Source of the DNA: Acidobacteriota bacterium
GTDB lineage: Bacteria; Acidobacteriota; UBA6911; RPQK01; JAPXNP01
Length of the DNA: 5,686 bases
Assembly: GCA_030614585.1 (NCBI GenBank)
Contig: JAUWTT010000292.1
Location: 1 to 5,686 of the forward strand
Direction of reading: 5' to 3'
Below, one piece after another: positions 5,559-5,686 of the stretch. Positions within the stretch are counted from its first letter, which is position 1; each line of letters starts with the position of its first letter. The notes beneath the pieces are model-generated. The model ran no database searches. It saw nothing but the letters and a program-made list of their open reading frames with translations, and was not told the DNA's origin. The position numbers and the translations under genes are program-made.

Positions 5559-5646
5559 ATTCACACCACCAAGACACCAAGGGCACCAAGTGTTCAAATC
5601 GACTTGCACTTGCCATCTTGGTGGGCTTGGTGCCTTGGTGGTGAAT
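5559..5646. repeat. Long imperfect palindrome of the CACCAAG family
   Basis: The left arm (5559-5590, beginning ATTCACACCACCAAGACACC) and the right arm (5617-5646, beginning CTTGGTGGGCTTGGTGCC) are inverted copies. They pair at about 28 positions, with a CC/GG-type double mismatch, one single mismatch and a two-base bulge, around a 26-base loop. Each arm is itself built from CACCAAG units. The left arm matches the half element at 1899-1927. It resembles the dispersed ACCACCAAGACACCAAG-type spacer repeats that I recall from several phyla. With no T tract it is not a standard intrinsic terminator, but the stem could still stabilise or end the kinase transcript. Confidence 0.8.
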
Positions 5647-5656
5647 CCAGCGGTTT

Positions 5657-5686
5657 CGAGCCCCCGAGCCCTCGAGACTCCGAGAC
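5657..5686. repeat. Octamer tandem repeat CGAGNNNN, cut by the window end
   Basis: CGAG recurs every 8 bases at 5657, 5665, 5673 and 5681, with units CGAGCCCC, CGAGCCCT, CGAGACTC and a partial CGAGAC. The array begins 11 bases after the palindrome and continues to the last base, so its full length is unknown. Confidence 0.6.

Noticed and set aside
5559..5646. CRISPR repeats
   Set aside because: The repeated units are inverted arms of one palindrome, with no regular repeat-spacer series and no cas genes nearby.

Overview
The window reads as chromosomal DNA of a free-living Gram-negative bacterium. It encodes a predicted 8-stranded outer-membrane beta-barrel, a membrane-anchored M23 peptidase, and an ECF sigma factor paired with a zinc-finger anti-sigma factor. 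Several genes use Shine-Dalgarno starts. The style of the CoaD protein (a MALMNRRL stretch followed by PAEAY) and the sigma/anti-sigma/TPR layout recall Acidobacteriota or a neighbouring deep lineage. Dispersed CACCAAG-type and CGAAAATC-type spacer repeats are, from memory, also common in Verrucomicrobiota and Planctomycetota. The phylum is therefore a low-confidence inference.

Left part, minus strand (1-1382): a three-gene signalling operon read right to left. It holds an ECF sigma factor (789-1382), a zinc-finger/one-TM/TPR-like anti-sigma protein (131-817, overlapping the sigma gene by 29 bases), and the first 44 codons of an exported or membrane protein (1-134) whose GTG start overlaps the anti-sigma stop as GTGA. 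The third gene runs off the window edge and is probably the output or sensor partner.

Spacer (1383-2043): about 660 bases with no convincing gene. It carries paired GGTCAAAG boxes near the sigma start, a degenerate heptamer tandem repeat, one half of a CACCAAG-type element, and a CAATCGAAAATCG tandem repeat.

Centre (2044-4519): a minus-strand beta-barrel protein gene (2044-2628) diverges from a plus-strand pair. That pair is coaD (phosphopantetheine adenylyltransferase, 2720-3232) and, abutting it as TAAATG, an MepM/Csd3-like M23 peptidase (3233-4519). The peptidase has HLD where the canonical active site has HxH.

Right part (4520-5686): a 150-base gap with a weak terminator-like stem and a plausible promoter leads to a YegS/DgkB-type lipid kinase gene (4670-5542). 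It is followed by a long imperfect palindrome (5559-5646) of the same CACCAAG family as the element at 1899, and by an octamer CGAG tandem repeat cut by the window end.

The gene content is largely envelope related: stress signalling, outer membrane, peptidoglycan and lipid turnover, plus coenzyme A synthesis. I found no clear evidence of a wholly new system. The most notable points are the unannotated third gene of the sigma operon, the altered metal-site motif of the peptidase, and the repeat-rich spacers.
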